From the NCBI GenBank assembly GCA_026075535.2, contig AP026548.1, positions 2,294,001-2,358,000 of the forward strand: a stretch of DNA of 64,000 nucleotides. Reading direction: 5' to 3'. Of this stretch, positions 10,866 to 21,736 are shown in pieces. Within the stretch, counting starts at the first letter, position 1. Every line of letters begins with the position of its first letter. Source of the DNA: Tricholoma matsutake. Taxonomy: Eukaryota; Basidiomycota; Agaricomycetes; Agaricales; Tricholomataceae. Made by a program: the position numbers and the translations under genes. The notes beneath the pieces were generated by a model, which was not told where the DNA came from, made no database searches, and was given only the letters and a program-made list of their open reading frames with translations.

Positions 10866-13800
10866 CTAAGTTTGAATCTTGAAAGTAATTCCGAGAGAGT
10901 CTCTAAATTTCCTGAATAGGACGGTGCCAAGGTTCTTTGTGAACATGTCAGCCGGATTATCACTTCCAGGAATGAAAATGACTGTGACTTTGTCATTTTC
11001 TATGCATTCGCGGGTGTAGTGGTAGGGAATGTCTATATGTTTGGTCCTTCTTTCCTGAACTGGATTTGATCCAATAAAGATGGATCCCTGATTATCAGCG
11101 CAGATTGGTACGCGCTTCAGTGTATATCCAAGTTCCTGGAATAAGGACTCTATCCACACTATCTGCCGACAAGTGTCAGAGAGAGCCATATATTTGGCTT
11201 CTGTGGATGACAGTGCTACAGTTTTTTGTAAACGGGACTGCCAGCACACAATGCCACTCGCCAGAGTAGCAAAGTAACCCGTTGTAGATCGGCGCTTGAC
11301 AGTGTCAGCTGCCCAATCAGAATCTGTGAAGGCCTGCAGCCCCTCGGATTTCTCTCCATCGTAGACTATACTGTACTTCTGGGTTCCCACCAGATAGCAC
11401 ATTATGTACATTGCTTTGTCTAGATGTTCTTGGCTAGGATTAGCCGAGAATTGTGACATCTTGATTACCATGTAAGCGATATCAGGTCGCGTTCCGAGCA
11501 TCAGATACAATAAAGATCCGATCACAGACTGATATTTCGATCTAAGCGCCGCATTTGGCATCGCTGTGTTTTCCAACGGTTTGTAGCCAGTCAGGAGCGG
11601 AGTGGGGGCAACTTTGGCATTTGTCATCTCGAACCTCTCGAGCACTTTGGTGAGATATTCTGTTTGATCGAGTTTGACTTTTGTAGCGGTCTGGGTGACG
11701 CGCATGCCTAAGAATTCCGTGACTTTTTCAGTACTACGGCACTCCCAATGCTTCAGGCAAGCATTCTTCTTTTCATCCACAAGTTTCTTGTTCTTGCCCA
11801 TGAACAAGCCATTGTCAACATAGACTAGTGCAATAATGATGCTGCCTGTCTTAGGATCCTTGTGTATGAAGATGCCGGCATCGGAGCTGGCGCGCACAAA
11901 CCCAATGGTGCACATAAATGCCTCTAGCTCTTTCCACCATGCTAGTGAAGCCTGTTTAAGGCCATACAATGCTCGGCGTAAGTGCATTACTTTGCGCTCT
12001 TTACCCTCGAGTCTGAAACCCTCGGGTTGATCCATATAGATCTCCTCATCAAGTTTGCCATATAAAAATGCGGTTTTTACATCTAGACCAGTCATATACA
12101 TGCCTTCTAGAGACGCAAGGGCAAACATGAGGTGTACGGTCTCGTAGCGGACTACTGGTGAGAAAATCTCATCAAAGTCAATGCCTTCGACTTGTGAAAA
12201 GCCTTTGGCCACGAGTCTGGCTCGTTTTCTTCCGTCCGATTTCACGGAGAAAACCCATCTATTTTTGATCGTTTTCCGATCATGTGGAAGATCGACGATA
12301 TCATAGACTTGTCGCTTGCGAAGAGCCTCTAACTCTTTACGACAAGCCTGTTTCCACTCAAGTTGCTGCTGCCAGGGTAGGCACACAATATCGTGAAATT
12401 GGTTTGGAACTAGGCTTTTTCCGCTTGATGGTGTGACTGCTTTTGATAACAGCCAGCGGGTAATCTCATCTCCACCTTCCTTGGTTATCTTTTTAATATA
12501 ACCTGCTTTGTCCAGTTCCCCCATTGGGTAATCATGTTCTTGATTATTGGAATCGGGCACACTCTCGTGGGGTGCCGAACTCGGTCCAGCAACCGGTTCT
12601 TGCTGTTGAGGTCATGGTCATGTTCGGTTATGATCCGAATCTTGACCCACAGACTTCTTCCAATATCGATCACGCGCAATGTCTCTCTCTATGTCAGAGG
12701 GGAGTCACTGTTCTCCATAGGTATTGCCGGGACGGTTTGGGATTTTCCTCTGCCTGCCTGATCGACGGGGCAATTGCTGCCATTCCTGTTGATCTTCACA
12801 TCTTGGACGAAAGTCCTCAGTGTTAACTGGAGGTGGCGGAGGAGGAGCGTTAGTCGCATCGTCATGCGCCTTTTGCTCACTTGGTAAATCATCATCATCA
12901 TCTTCTGATGATGGAGGAAGGGGCGGATTTTGTGGCGGTATAGGGTCATTGCCATCCGTTCCAGATGAGTGGTCATCATCTTCTGGTTCTGGAGGTGGAA
13001 AATCACCAAGGTCTGTCTTGGCAGGAGTTTTAGCTCCAGGACAGCATGGGAACATCGTTTCATCAAATAGTGCCGTGGCACCAATGAATATTGCACCATT
13101 TTGTTGCATGAAACGATATGCTTTAATGCCATCTTCTACTCCAAGGTACATCATTAACTCCGATCGAGGAGATAATGTTGTTGGACGTTTTTCCTTTGGT
13201 AGATAGACATAAGCACCGCAACCGAAGACCTTCAGATTGTTTAGATCTGGGCGGACCTTTGTCAGGTCCTCAAAAGGTGTCAGCCATTTCAGGCGCCTTA
13301 TTGGGGTTTGGTTGTATAAATGTGTTGCATGTTCTATGCAAAATTCCCACCATGATTGTGGTAGACAAGCGGTGAATTGCAAGGTTTGCGACTTTTCCAT
13401 TATTGTCCTTATGGCGTGCTCTGCGCGCCCATTCTGTTGATGAACGTGGGGTGCAGACATCTCTATTTTGATGCCTAAGTCCTTGAGCTGTTTTTGTAGC
13501 TCACGATCCTTGAACTCCCCCCCTGGATCGACACGCCAGTGCTTGATTGTAGCACCATATTGAGTTTTAGCCATCGCTTGAAATTGTCTAATCACTGCAG
13601 CAGCGTCAGATTTCTTTCTGAGACATTGGACCCAAATATGTGACATTTTGTCATCCAGAAATACAATGAAGTATTTATGTTTGTGGTACGATAGTACTGG
13701 GAGTTCCTTTAGGTCAGAATGTATTAATTTAAAGGATTTGTCAGCTCGTGAGTCTGACTCGGGAAAAGATTTTGAGGTCATTTTCCCTTCTGCACACCCT

Positions 13801-15767
13801 GGACATATAATTTTGTCTTTAGGAATAATTAAATTCCTTGGGAATTTTATGGTGCTTTTAGGCATTTTCCCTAGCGCCTCTTTGGATGGGTGTCCAAGTC
13901 GCCTATGCCAAGTCAAGTAGTCAGCAACATAAATGGTTGTGACATTAACCTTTTTGGTGCTCAATATATGAGTCCGAGCCCAATAGATCATGTCATTCCT
14001 CCTTAGAGGGACACAATGCATGATTGGGTTTCCATGCTCGATAAATGAAATGTGTGCAGAGGAACCACGCACATCACTTCTGTCTTGTAAAAAGACCCCC
14101 ATTGACATCAATCGAGTATTAGTGTCGGGTATGTAGTAGACGGGGTATAACCGCGTTTCACGTGTCTCTGACTTCCCGTGACATACTACCTGGTGTTTAA
14201 TGAAGACTGCTCCCTTTCCTACTATATGAGTAGTACCAGTGGCCATTTGGACCAAGGTAGAGTCCTTTCTTGGTAAAGGCTTGTAAGAAGCGAAATCTTT
14301 TATTTCACCAGTGAAGTGTTTTGATGCGCCTGAATCCATGATCCAGTCGGCACCTTTCTTACAATCTCCCTTTGCACACATAGCACATATATTAAGATCT
14401 AAATAATTCCATGATACATTTAATAGCGGTAAAATTTCATATGAAAAGTTTGCTGTATTCATAGGAACATTAATCTTAGTGCTTGTGGCAGGGAAAAGGA
14501 CTGACCTGTCATCATATGCCCCTGTATCAAGGGGTTCATCGACGAGCATTTTGTCGACGGCTTTCCACACTTCCTCATCAGACACTGGAGGTTCAGATCT
14601 GAGGGAGATGGTATCGTCTTCTACCTCCTCGATCCTAGACTCGGGTTCTGGTTCTATCCTTCTTCTCTTTCCTTCTCGCACCGTCAGGTGCTCTTCCAGC
14701 GGTCGCAGATTTTTCGCGCTGCGCGGAAGTTGCATTTGCTCGAGGGTGTCTCGAGCTTGCTGATATTCGGCATAAACCAAACGAGAGGTAGAGGCCGCGC
14801 CCGTATATGCCTGTGCAGGCAGTCAGCGGTGAGGATCCCTTGTGGGAGTGTGTTCGCGTCTTTCAATGCGCTGTATAAGCGGCATTGGCGGTATGATGGT
14901 GCCATTACCATTTATGGTGGTATAGGCTTTGGAGGCGAGGTGGGTATGTTTATCCTTTGGCTTCTCCTCCTTAGTCTTTCTGTCCCCATGTCGTCCACGC
15001 TTTCGGGACGAGTCTCCGTTGCTGTTTTGCCCTTCTTTGGGCTGCCATTTGGGGTTTCCCCCTTTGTGCTTAACAGCGGAAAGTTTGTTGGCCTGAGGCT
15101 GGCCAGTGGGCTTTCCTACTGCTGTGCACCTTGAGGCTTCAGCGACAATGGAGTCCTTGACATGTTTAAATGTCAAGGCGCTAGTAGCAGTCGTGTTAAG
15201 GACCATTGTGGACAAGGAATTGTACTCGCGCGGCATCGCAGCAAGTAGAATCATTGCTTGCACTAGCTCGGGGATGGTGATGTTAGCAGCCGTAAGGTGC
15301 TCAAATTTGTCTGCCATTCTAGCAATCTCCGGTGCGGGGTTTGCAGCCGGGATCTTGATCACTATTGCGGACCTAAAGTCCGCGAAGACTTGGGAGGGGC
15401 TGTCCACACCATAATCAGTGTGGATGAGATCCCACACCTCCTCAGCAGTGTCCTTTGAGTTGGCACGCTGCCGAATGGAGGGGGCCAGGCGGAGCACTAG
15501 GCTACCAATGGCCTGGTCATTTTTGTTGCTCCAGGTCTGGAGCTTGGCATTAGCATCCGCTACCAAAGTAGCGTTCGTCGCCGTCAAGGGAGGCGCTGGG
15601 GGCGGTTTTTGCTCCACCCCGCTAGTTATTTGCCAGAGGCCCTGAGACCTGAGCCACGCCTTCATTGAGTCGGCCCATTGAATGTAAATTGATCCGTCAA
15701 AAGTTTGAACGAGTTTCTCAAGAGTTGAAGACATGATTTTGTGGTGGCAGCTGTTAAAAGTGCTCAA
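10866..15767 (-). pseudogene. Copia 1 Gag-Pol
   Basis: One continuous reading frame from 15767 to 10866, interrupted only by TGA codons (after Gag at 14823-14825; at 12705-12707; two more just downstream of that). Gag (15767-14823) starts MSSTLEKLVQTFDGSIYIQW and belongs to the UBN2/copia Gag type. The protease motif is DSGASKHF. Integrase has an HHCC zinc site (HRRLGH...CPGCAEGK) and catalytic HSDLK, RVDPGGEF and GRAEH. RT contains RWVFSVKSDGRKRARLVAKG and ALVYVDNGLFMG, in which the second Asp of YVDD is Asn. RNase H contains TDSDWAAD and the C-terminal KHIDIPYHY. The catalytic change and the stops mean no active RT is made from this copy. The first TGA could in principle be a readthrough site. 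Confidence 0.9.
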
Positions 15768-15968
15768 TCAGTCTTTTTACTCAATAAAACATGTTTAATG
15801 TTCTCAGGAGAAAACACTCCTTCAGAGTGGTTAACCCTAGTCAACCTAGGTTTTATGTGCAGCTCGCAGGGAGTGCAATGCAGCTCACGAAGAGCGCAAG
15901 GTTATAATTTGGAGACAATGAAGTCAACGTCGTTTGCAGCCAATTAAGGCGCGTTCGCGATGTGCCCA

Positions 15969-15983
15969 GCAGGGCCCATAACC
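15969..15983 (-). other. Copia 1 primer-binding site, half-tRNA-iMet type
   Basis: Directly after the 5' LTR the element strand reads GGTTATGGGCCCTGC. Its complement GCAGGGCCCATAACC resembles the anticodon arm of initiator tRNA-Met, not its CCA end. This matches the internal half-tRNA priming established for Drosophila copia. The same 15 bases occur in copia 2 (38882-38896). Confidence 0.78.
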
Positions 15984-16257
15984 TGTTGGAGCAGACTATA
16001 TACACTGCACAGTGGAAGAGACAACATGTTCCTTACAACCTACCTGGGGTTTACTTAGACTTACAGCTAGGGTTAGCAGAGGTAAGAACACTGTATTCCT
16101 ACTATGGTACAGGTTCTCCTTATATACATAATAATAAGGATGTCACATGACTCAGGAATGTGTTTACCGCATGTATGCGCAGTAAGCGCAGTAACATGCG
16201 TATGCTGCATGTATTGCCTCATGTATACAGCATGCATCACTGGGATTAATTTCAACA
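15984..16257 (-). repeat. Copia 1 LTR, 5' in element orientation
   Basis: 274 bp, ending directly before AAGCA (16258-16262). Four of the five differences from the other LTR are CpG changed to TpG or CpA in this copy; the fifth is C versus A. Confidence 0.95.
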
Positions 16258-16320
16258 AAGCACACTGTGATATGCAGACCCAAGGTCAAGGGTTCAATTC
16301 TTGTTGTATGTTGAACTTTT
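16258..16320 (+). mobile_element. Right part of SINE B, with B box
   Basis: Begins with the second AAGCA copy and continues CACTGTGATATGCAGACC to a B box GGGTTCAATTC. Joined to 10533-10559 it restores a pol III-type A-box/B-box unit. A TCCAGTTATTCC minisatellite follows at 16336-16380. Confidence 0.68.
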
Positions 16321-16431
16321 ATTTGGGGAAGCACATGCATTCTGGTTATTCCAGTTAGTCCAGTTATTCCAGTTATTCTGGTTGTGATGAGTCCAGTCAG
16401 ATTCTGGGGATTCCAGGTGTAAATTGGATCC

Positions 16432-16690
16432 TTATTCCAACCGGAATTGTGTTGCATAAAGAAAACTACATACAAAAACAATTCCACCGGATGCCAAAAA
16501 AAGAAGGGTATAGATATCTGAATGTTTGTTGAGTCCAGAATAGTGTAAAATTTCAGTAACACATACTTTAACCAGGAGATTAATAATGTGTGGAAAACAG
16601 CATCCATGAGCTGCCATCCCCTGAAAGGATGGGATAAGCACTGGAAGATATCTGGCCAATACATCATTGTTTCCTGCATTGTCCATGCAA
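16432..16690 (-). pseudogene. hAT transposase fragment (RNase H-like core)
   Basis: The minus strand reads MDNAGNNDVLARYLP then PSFQGMAAHGCCFPHIINLL, the DNA-N-N...CxxHxxNL signature of hAT-like transposases in fungi. The reading ends in a frame with no further similarity. About 80 codons survive. It is adjacent to the SINE B tail and the broken LTR and is only a fragment. Confidence 0.65.
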
Positions 16691-16734
16691 AGTGAAAATA
16701 GCTATAATAGACTCAGATTGGATGAAACAAGAGA

Positions 16735-17452
16735 TATGTTCATTACCTAATAAAATTTCATTTTTATTTTATTATGTTGAATTTTTTTTTTTCTTTTTCT
16801 TTTTGGTGGAAGCATTTTTCCCACAATTTGTGGGAGGCTTTGAGACACTAGAATTCCATTTCTGGAAGACCATCCTGCTTAATATGGGGATGACAATGTG
16901 AACCTCAGAGTAGGGTTACCAGGGAGGAAATGCATTTTATGCACACTGTATGATTACAGTAGTGTGGGACTCATCACATTGGATAATACCCACTAAAACC
17001 CCCCAGTGGCTGAACAGGGGCAGGATTCGAACTTGAGACCTCCTGCCTATTGTCAGTTGGCCACTGGGCCTAGGCTGAGTACGATGGTTGCCACTACACC
17101 ATTGTGCCCCTTTATTATGTTGAATTACACTACACTTTGCTACATGATGCTGCATGTGACCTCTCCAAACATTGACCAGTCATGTGTGGATCAAACATTT
17201 CACACACATCAATATGTACATGCATGTACTTGCACATTGGTAGCAACAATGTACAATATATGTAACATAGTATATAAACCTTGAATACACACCTAGGGGA
17301 CCCCAGTTGTGTTCTCTTGAGTATTCCACCTATAATTGTGGTGTGAAACACCTTTCTCAACCAACCATTCTATTTATAACCCCTCACATCAAAACCATCA
17401 ATTTTCCCATCATGCATGCAGATCCTGCCCCCTTCTTGTAGAGAGAACCTGC
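16735..17452 (+). mobile_element. Broken LTR related to chromovirus 1, carrying a SINE
   Basis: The segments 16741-16783 and 17111-17452 together align with the 402-bp LTRs at 21737-22138 and 27030-27431. Shared blocks are CATTACCTAATAAAATTTCA, ACAATGTACAATATATGTAA and TAGGGGACCCCAGTTGTGTT. The first ~20 bp and last ~55 bp of the LTR are missing. It is interrupted by SINE C (16784-17110). Confidence 0.85.
16784..17110 (-). mobile_element. Complete tRNA-derived SINE with poly(A) tail (SINE C)
   Basis: On the minus strand the element begins GGGGCACAATGGTGTAGTGG (A box) with a perfect B box GTTCGAATCC about 70 nt on, continues through a ~200-bp unrelated body and ends in an A-rich tail (A runs broken by G). 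A 16-bp duplication TTTATTATGTTGAATT flanks it (16768-16783 and 17111-17126), the hallmark of target-primed reverse transcription. It would need an autonomous LINE in trans. Confidence 0.85.
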
Positions 17453-17760
17453 ATGCTTATGAATCCTTATGTTTACATAAGACTCATTCTTCAATCCTGG
17501 AATGCATGAAAAATTCAGTGCATCAAGAAAACCATAGGCATTTTACCATGGTTAGCAATTTGAGGCAACCATTTACAAAATTTAGTGACTTTTCAAACTG
17601 TGGGACATAAAATTAGCTGAGACACAGATTTTGGATATAGAAGGCAACTACTGGTATCCAGCCACATTTGTAACCAGTGACCATTTCAAGCCATTATTGA
17701 CTTCCTTGTAATCCATTATGGACTTGTAATCTTATTCAATTTGTTGTAATGTCACAATAA
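17453..17760 (+). pseudogene. Relic of a SET-type gene 3' end, second copy
   Basis: This stretch aligns with DNA on both sides of chromovirus 1 (about 21650-21736 and 27437-27640). Shared blocks include CAAAATTTAGTGACTT-like and AAATTAGCTGAGA sequence. In the other copy the left part encodes the last residues of the SET-type protein (KTRSSYRELRKNSVL); here it is degraded (KTHSSILECMKNSV). It joins the broken LTR at 17452. Confidence 0.5.
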
Positions 17761-18059
17761 TGTAATACTGACTTGTAGTTTTATTCATAGTTATAATGGT
17801 GATCCAAATCTTTAATAATGCTTCCTCAGAGTGGACCATCTACTAATTAAATAGATTCAACCATGGCATGCAGTTCCTCCTTGCACTACTCCTTGTCATT
17901 CTATGGCGAGCAGCATAAGGCATCAGTCAAATGCTGTTGGCATAGGACTTAGAGAATATTTTGCTTTGAAGTTATGATCAAAAATTATAACTAAAGTGTT
18001 TCATCATAAGCCATGCCTCACACAGCAGATGCCAAGAAGTATATGATTATGGTAATGAT
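17761..18059. other. Gene-free stretch
   Basis: AT-rich DNA between the SET-gene relic and the 3' end of the minus-strand gene at 18060. Nothing recognisable. Confidence 0.4.
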
Positions 18060-19168
18060 TCATGACATGGTAGGAGAATCAATCAACATTTTTCTCATCT
18101 TAGCTCTTGTCTTCTCCTCTTCTGCCTCTTCCTCCACATAGTACCCTACTTTCCTCTTCAGCACAAATGAATGCAATTGCAATTGCAGACTTCCATATGA
18201 CCTGGCTATCTTGGCATCCTGTTATCAGTTAGTATGAAGGGTAACAAGTGGCCTGAGTTAGACATCTCCACATACCTTCAAAGGATTGCTGTCAAGTAGT
18301 GCAATGGCATGCAGCACAACAATAAGTTTGAACTTCTTGCCTTTTAGAGGGACTGTGATGAATGATACTTGGGCCTCAACAATGTCTCCAATCCTGAACT
18401 TGATAGGATCAACAGTATCATATCTGCATTATTAACATCAGCATTTTGGTATTCTGTTGATTGATTTACTCACTGCTTGTTTCCATCTTTGTCTACAATC
18501 AACTCAAAGTAAGCCACTTCATTCTCAATTGTGTGAGCAAACTCAGTCCCCATCATAGCTGCCATGAGAATGCCATTAGGATCCACTGAGGTTTTGAAGT
18601 CCAATACTTCAGATGACAAGATGTCTTTCCAATTTGTAAAGTATTGATTGCCCATGTTGACTGCCAGAAATTCATCAAATGTAGTAGGATACCAAGGTTC
18701 CATGCTATTTTCTGGAAGCACATGTGAAAACAAATGATGGATAGCATAGATGCCGGAGATTGATTCATTCTTGCTGCTAGTGCCAAATGATGTCAATGTA
18801 ATAGATTGGTGCATGTACCTACAATGTCGTGAATCACTGCACATGGAATCCAAAAAAGTTGAGTCAGAGCTTGTGACAGACAGAAGGAAAAAAGGTGGCT
18901 CTCACACCTGATGATGCTCCCAGATGGGTGGCAAATCCTTTTGGCATATTATACCCTGTAGTTGAAGGACAACTTCTTCTTGCATGCCTGCATCATCTAT
19001 TGGTTGTGCAAGCTTCCAATACTTGTGCTTGTCAATGTATAATGGTGCCACCATAGATGATGCACCATCAGGCTGTGAATCGTGAACATTAGTATTGTCC
19101 GACTTGAATTCACTTAGATCTGACCTCTTGGTATAGACAAAGCTGAGCTTGACTTGGTCCACATGCAC
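18060..19168 (-). pseudogene. Uncharacterised basidiomycete repeat-family protein, probably decayed
   Basis: The downstream exons splice cleanly: 18836-18474, 18423-18276 and 18218-18060, with canonical GT-AG introns of 50 and 57 nt. They give SITLTSFGTSSKNESISGIY, FLAVNMGNQYFTNWKDILSS, EVLDFKTSVDPNGILMA, IGDIVEAQVSF and a final KRKVGYYVEEEAEEEKTRAK before TGA. I recall this family as frequent in Agaricomycete genomes near transposons, with no known function. The upstream exon (19168-18908, ending PPIWEHHQ) does not join in frame to the next one. Sequence like EQLEAIVAEHRACGPSQAQL just upstream lies in another frame. So the 5' part looks broken, or my exon model is wrong there. Confidence 0.6.
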
Positions 19169-19329
19169 GGTGTTCTGCTACTATGGCTTCAAGTTGCTCA
19201 CCTATACAAGTAATTTAGACTCTAGTGCCCTGTGCAATGGAGTGGATACTTATGAGCAGATGAGTGATTGAAGTACTGGTCCATATGATGGGTGCTCAGA
19301 ATGGATGTCTAAAATGGACAAATAAATGG

Positions 19330-21703
19330 AGAGGGAGTGGAAAAGTTCAATATAGGTGGCTGCCATGAGTGCATCTGTATTTCTGGTTCAAGATTGTGCT
19401 TCTCTGCTGGGGTATAATCTACGAAGTGCAACCACATTCCAGAGTCATGCAAACACTTTGACAATGAAATTGTGGAGGGACCAGAGGATGTTGAAGACTG
19501 GCTCACAATCTGTCTTAGAGTGGTTTGTATCATATTGTCTGCATTTCAACATTGTAGATCAGCTTATCTGCATATTTTTAGGTGCCTTACTGCCTCTCCC
19601 CTGGTTATACTGGAAGATTCCTTGGTACAATTGAGAGTCCTAGATTTAGGGCCAGAAGGAAAATATTCACTCAAAATAGTGTTTAAAGGTCCAGTTCAGT
19701 CTGGTTTTTTGACCCCCAAGGGGTGCAACTGGGACTGCAACTGGGACTGCAACTGGTCCAGACCATTACTCAAAGTTGCAGGACTGCAACCAAAAACTGG
19801 TTTCAACCAGTTTTACTGCCATTTTTCGCCTCTAACTAAATTTATTACATGTTATATAAAAATAATTACATTTCACCCTGCAAGCAGGTGCTTGCAGCAG
19901 TGAGCTGTTGTTAAGACAGAAAAAAACTAAAACAAAGACATCCCCAGTGCAGGGGAGAGGGTGAAGAATCCATTAGCAGTGAAAAAAGAAAAGGAAACGG
20001 GCCCCGCATGGTGTCAGGTAGTCATTGTTGTCATCCCCTCCTGTTTGCATTGTCGCCTGTCATCCCCCCCATCTGTGTTGTTGCGAGTTGTCCCCTCCAG
20101 TTCACATTGTTGCCCATCATCCCTGTTTGGGTTGTCTGTTGCCCCCCATTCACCATTCCCAACCCTTCACATTGTCATTTGTTGTCCCTGTTTGTGTTGT
20201 CATTTGTTGTCCCTGTTTGTGTTGTCGTTCATTGTCCCTGTTCACATTGCTGCCTGTTGACCCCCCTGTTTGTCTTGTCACATTGCTGCATGTCCCCCCC
20301 CATTTGTGTTGTTGTGTGTCATCTCACCTGCTTGGTGATGTCATTGGTGTTGTTAGTTAGTACCTCCATCGCCCCCTATGAGCAGAGGCTCACAGGCAGG
20401 GTGGTGGTGCTGTGACATGGCAGTGGTGGGAGTTCCTGGCTCTGTTGCCACCCTGCAAGCAGAGGCCCGCAGTGGCAGCTTGGGGCATGGGTGGGTGATG
20501 TCATTATAAAAAGATAGAAACTAAAAAAAAAAGAGCAGTTAGTAAAAGAAAAAGAAAAGGATAAAAGACTTACTCTGGGGCTCAAACAATGACTAGCATT
20601 GTTTGGGCCCCCTACCTTGCATTCGTTTATAGGCAGCAACTAGAGGTGTGGGTGTTGGTGGTGAGTGTGAATGGCATGGGCATCATTGGTGGTGAGAGAG
20701 GATGGGAAGCATGGGAGTGGTTATCTGTTGTCATGGGAGTCATCTCACAAATGGTGCCACTTTATTTTTTTGAAGCACAAACAAGACCACATGGTCTGTG
20801 TGCAGCCACAGGGTATGTAAGCACCCACTTTACAACTACTTTTCCTCTGGGCTTGTCCCACCGCTCGTATAAATAGTAGTAATTAGTACTTTCATTAGTT
20901 ATTTTTCTTACTGTAAAGGTACATATGTAGTATATTATATATACTGTACAAGACCAGTTGCAACTGATTGCAGCTGATTTTGTAACGGTTTTCAAATATT
21001 TCTGAAAGTAAGGCAACCAGCAACTCAACTGACCTTGAAAGAGGGCAACCGCAACCAATGGTCCGATTGCATTCGGTTGAGTTGGGTTGGGTTGCAGTCA
21101 TTTTTTTGGTCCATCCAACTGGACCTTCAAACACTAGCTCAAAAAGACATCGTTGCTGGTGAAATCATCTACAAGCTTCCAGGCCTTGTGGCAATAGATG
21201 CCACTGAGGAACACTCACATCTATCAGCCACTGTTCCTCACCCAGAGCAAGGTCTTGGCTCCCATTCACAAGTTTTCTTTGGACTGATTTGTTTCATCAA
21301 CCATCATTGTCACCTCTTTAATGTGGGAGTGAGTGGCTTTTCATTATACTGAATCTTCACTGACCATCAATAAGTATATGGTGATCACCAGGATGGGTAC
21401 AGCATGTATGCCATTCAAGATATCCCTGCAGGAGATCAGCTGTATGCTTTTTATGGACTGGAGTTCTTTGCAGAGAATTGCCCCTGTGATACATGTTGGG
21501 TAAGAGAAATCAGTGTTGTAAGACAGCCAAGGCAAGACCCAGTTGTCAATGAAGAGGAGAGAGTGGAGGCCATATGAAACTGTAAAAGGGCCAAAAGGGA
21601 AATCAAAGTGCAGAATCATGCCAACCAATGTTACAAGTCCTTAACAACCTTAAGTAAGACTCGTTCTTCATACCGGGAATTGAGGAAAAATTCAGTGCTA
21701 TAA
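19330..21703 (+). pseudogene. SET-domain protein gene split by a hAT-type element
   Basis: The left part ends DSLVQLRVLDLGPEGKYSLK at 19676. After removing the inserted element and one duplication (19677-21144) the frame continues KDIVAGEIIYKLPGLVAIDA, HSQVFFGLICFINHHCHLFN, then AIQDIPAGDQLYAFYGLEFF and AENCPCDTCW. FINHxC, YAFYG and the following Cys cluster match a SET methyltransferase core with post-SET cysteines. The coding tail runs to 21703 with an in-frame TGA near 21577. Frameshifts or lost introns also occur around 21330-21390. No substrate can be assigned. Confidence 0.62.
19677..21136. mobile_element. hAT-type non-autonomous element, copy 1 (1460 bp)
   Basis: Terminal inverted repeats begin TAGTGTTTAAAGGTCCAGTT and TAGTGTTTGAAGGTCCAGTT. 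An 8-bp duplication flanks it, ACTCAAAA (19669-19676) and GCTCAAAA (21137-21144), one base different. It lies in the SET-type gene. The interior holds a GC-rich block of TTGTTGTCMTCCCC-like repeats (20010-20330) related to 9540-10430. No transposase is encoded. Confidence 0.85.
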
Positions 21704-21731
21704 GAAAAACATTTCCTTTTTCCCCATGGTC

Positions 21732-21736
21732 AGCAA
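21732..21736. repeat. Target-site duplication AGCAA (left, chromovirus 1)
   Basis: AGCAA before the 5' LTR, versus AGTAA after the 3' LTR (27432-27436). The single C/T difference is consistent with later mutation. Confidence 0.7.

Larger units (their letters stand above)
10560..16257 (-). mobile_element. Ty1/copia retrotransposon 1, complete but inactivated
   Basis: A 5698-bp LTR retrotransposon on the minus strand, bounded by two 274-bp LTRs and a 5-bp duplication AAGCA. The order is Gag, protease, integrase, RT and RNase H, the copia order. Primer-binding site and polypurine tract are both in place. The long coding frame is broken by four in-frame TGA codons, and the RT catalytic pair reads YVDN. 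LTRs differ at only 5 of 274 positions, so the insertion is fairly recent. It sits inside a tRNA-derived SINE. Confidence 0.93.

Noticed and set aside
17010..17110. Functional tRNA gene on the minus strand
   Set aside because: A and B boxes are present, but the T-stem and anticodon stem do not pair and the unit continues into a body with a poly(A) tail and target duplication, so it is a SINE.
16937..17155. Minus-strand open frame with KGAQWCSGNHRT
   Set aside because: This is translation of the tRNA-derived SINE head, not a gene.
20008..20415. Long plus-strand frames rich in Cys, Val and Pro
   Set aside because: They are reading of TTGTTGTCATCCCC-type tandem repeats inside hAT copy 1; three overlapping frames are open at once.
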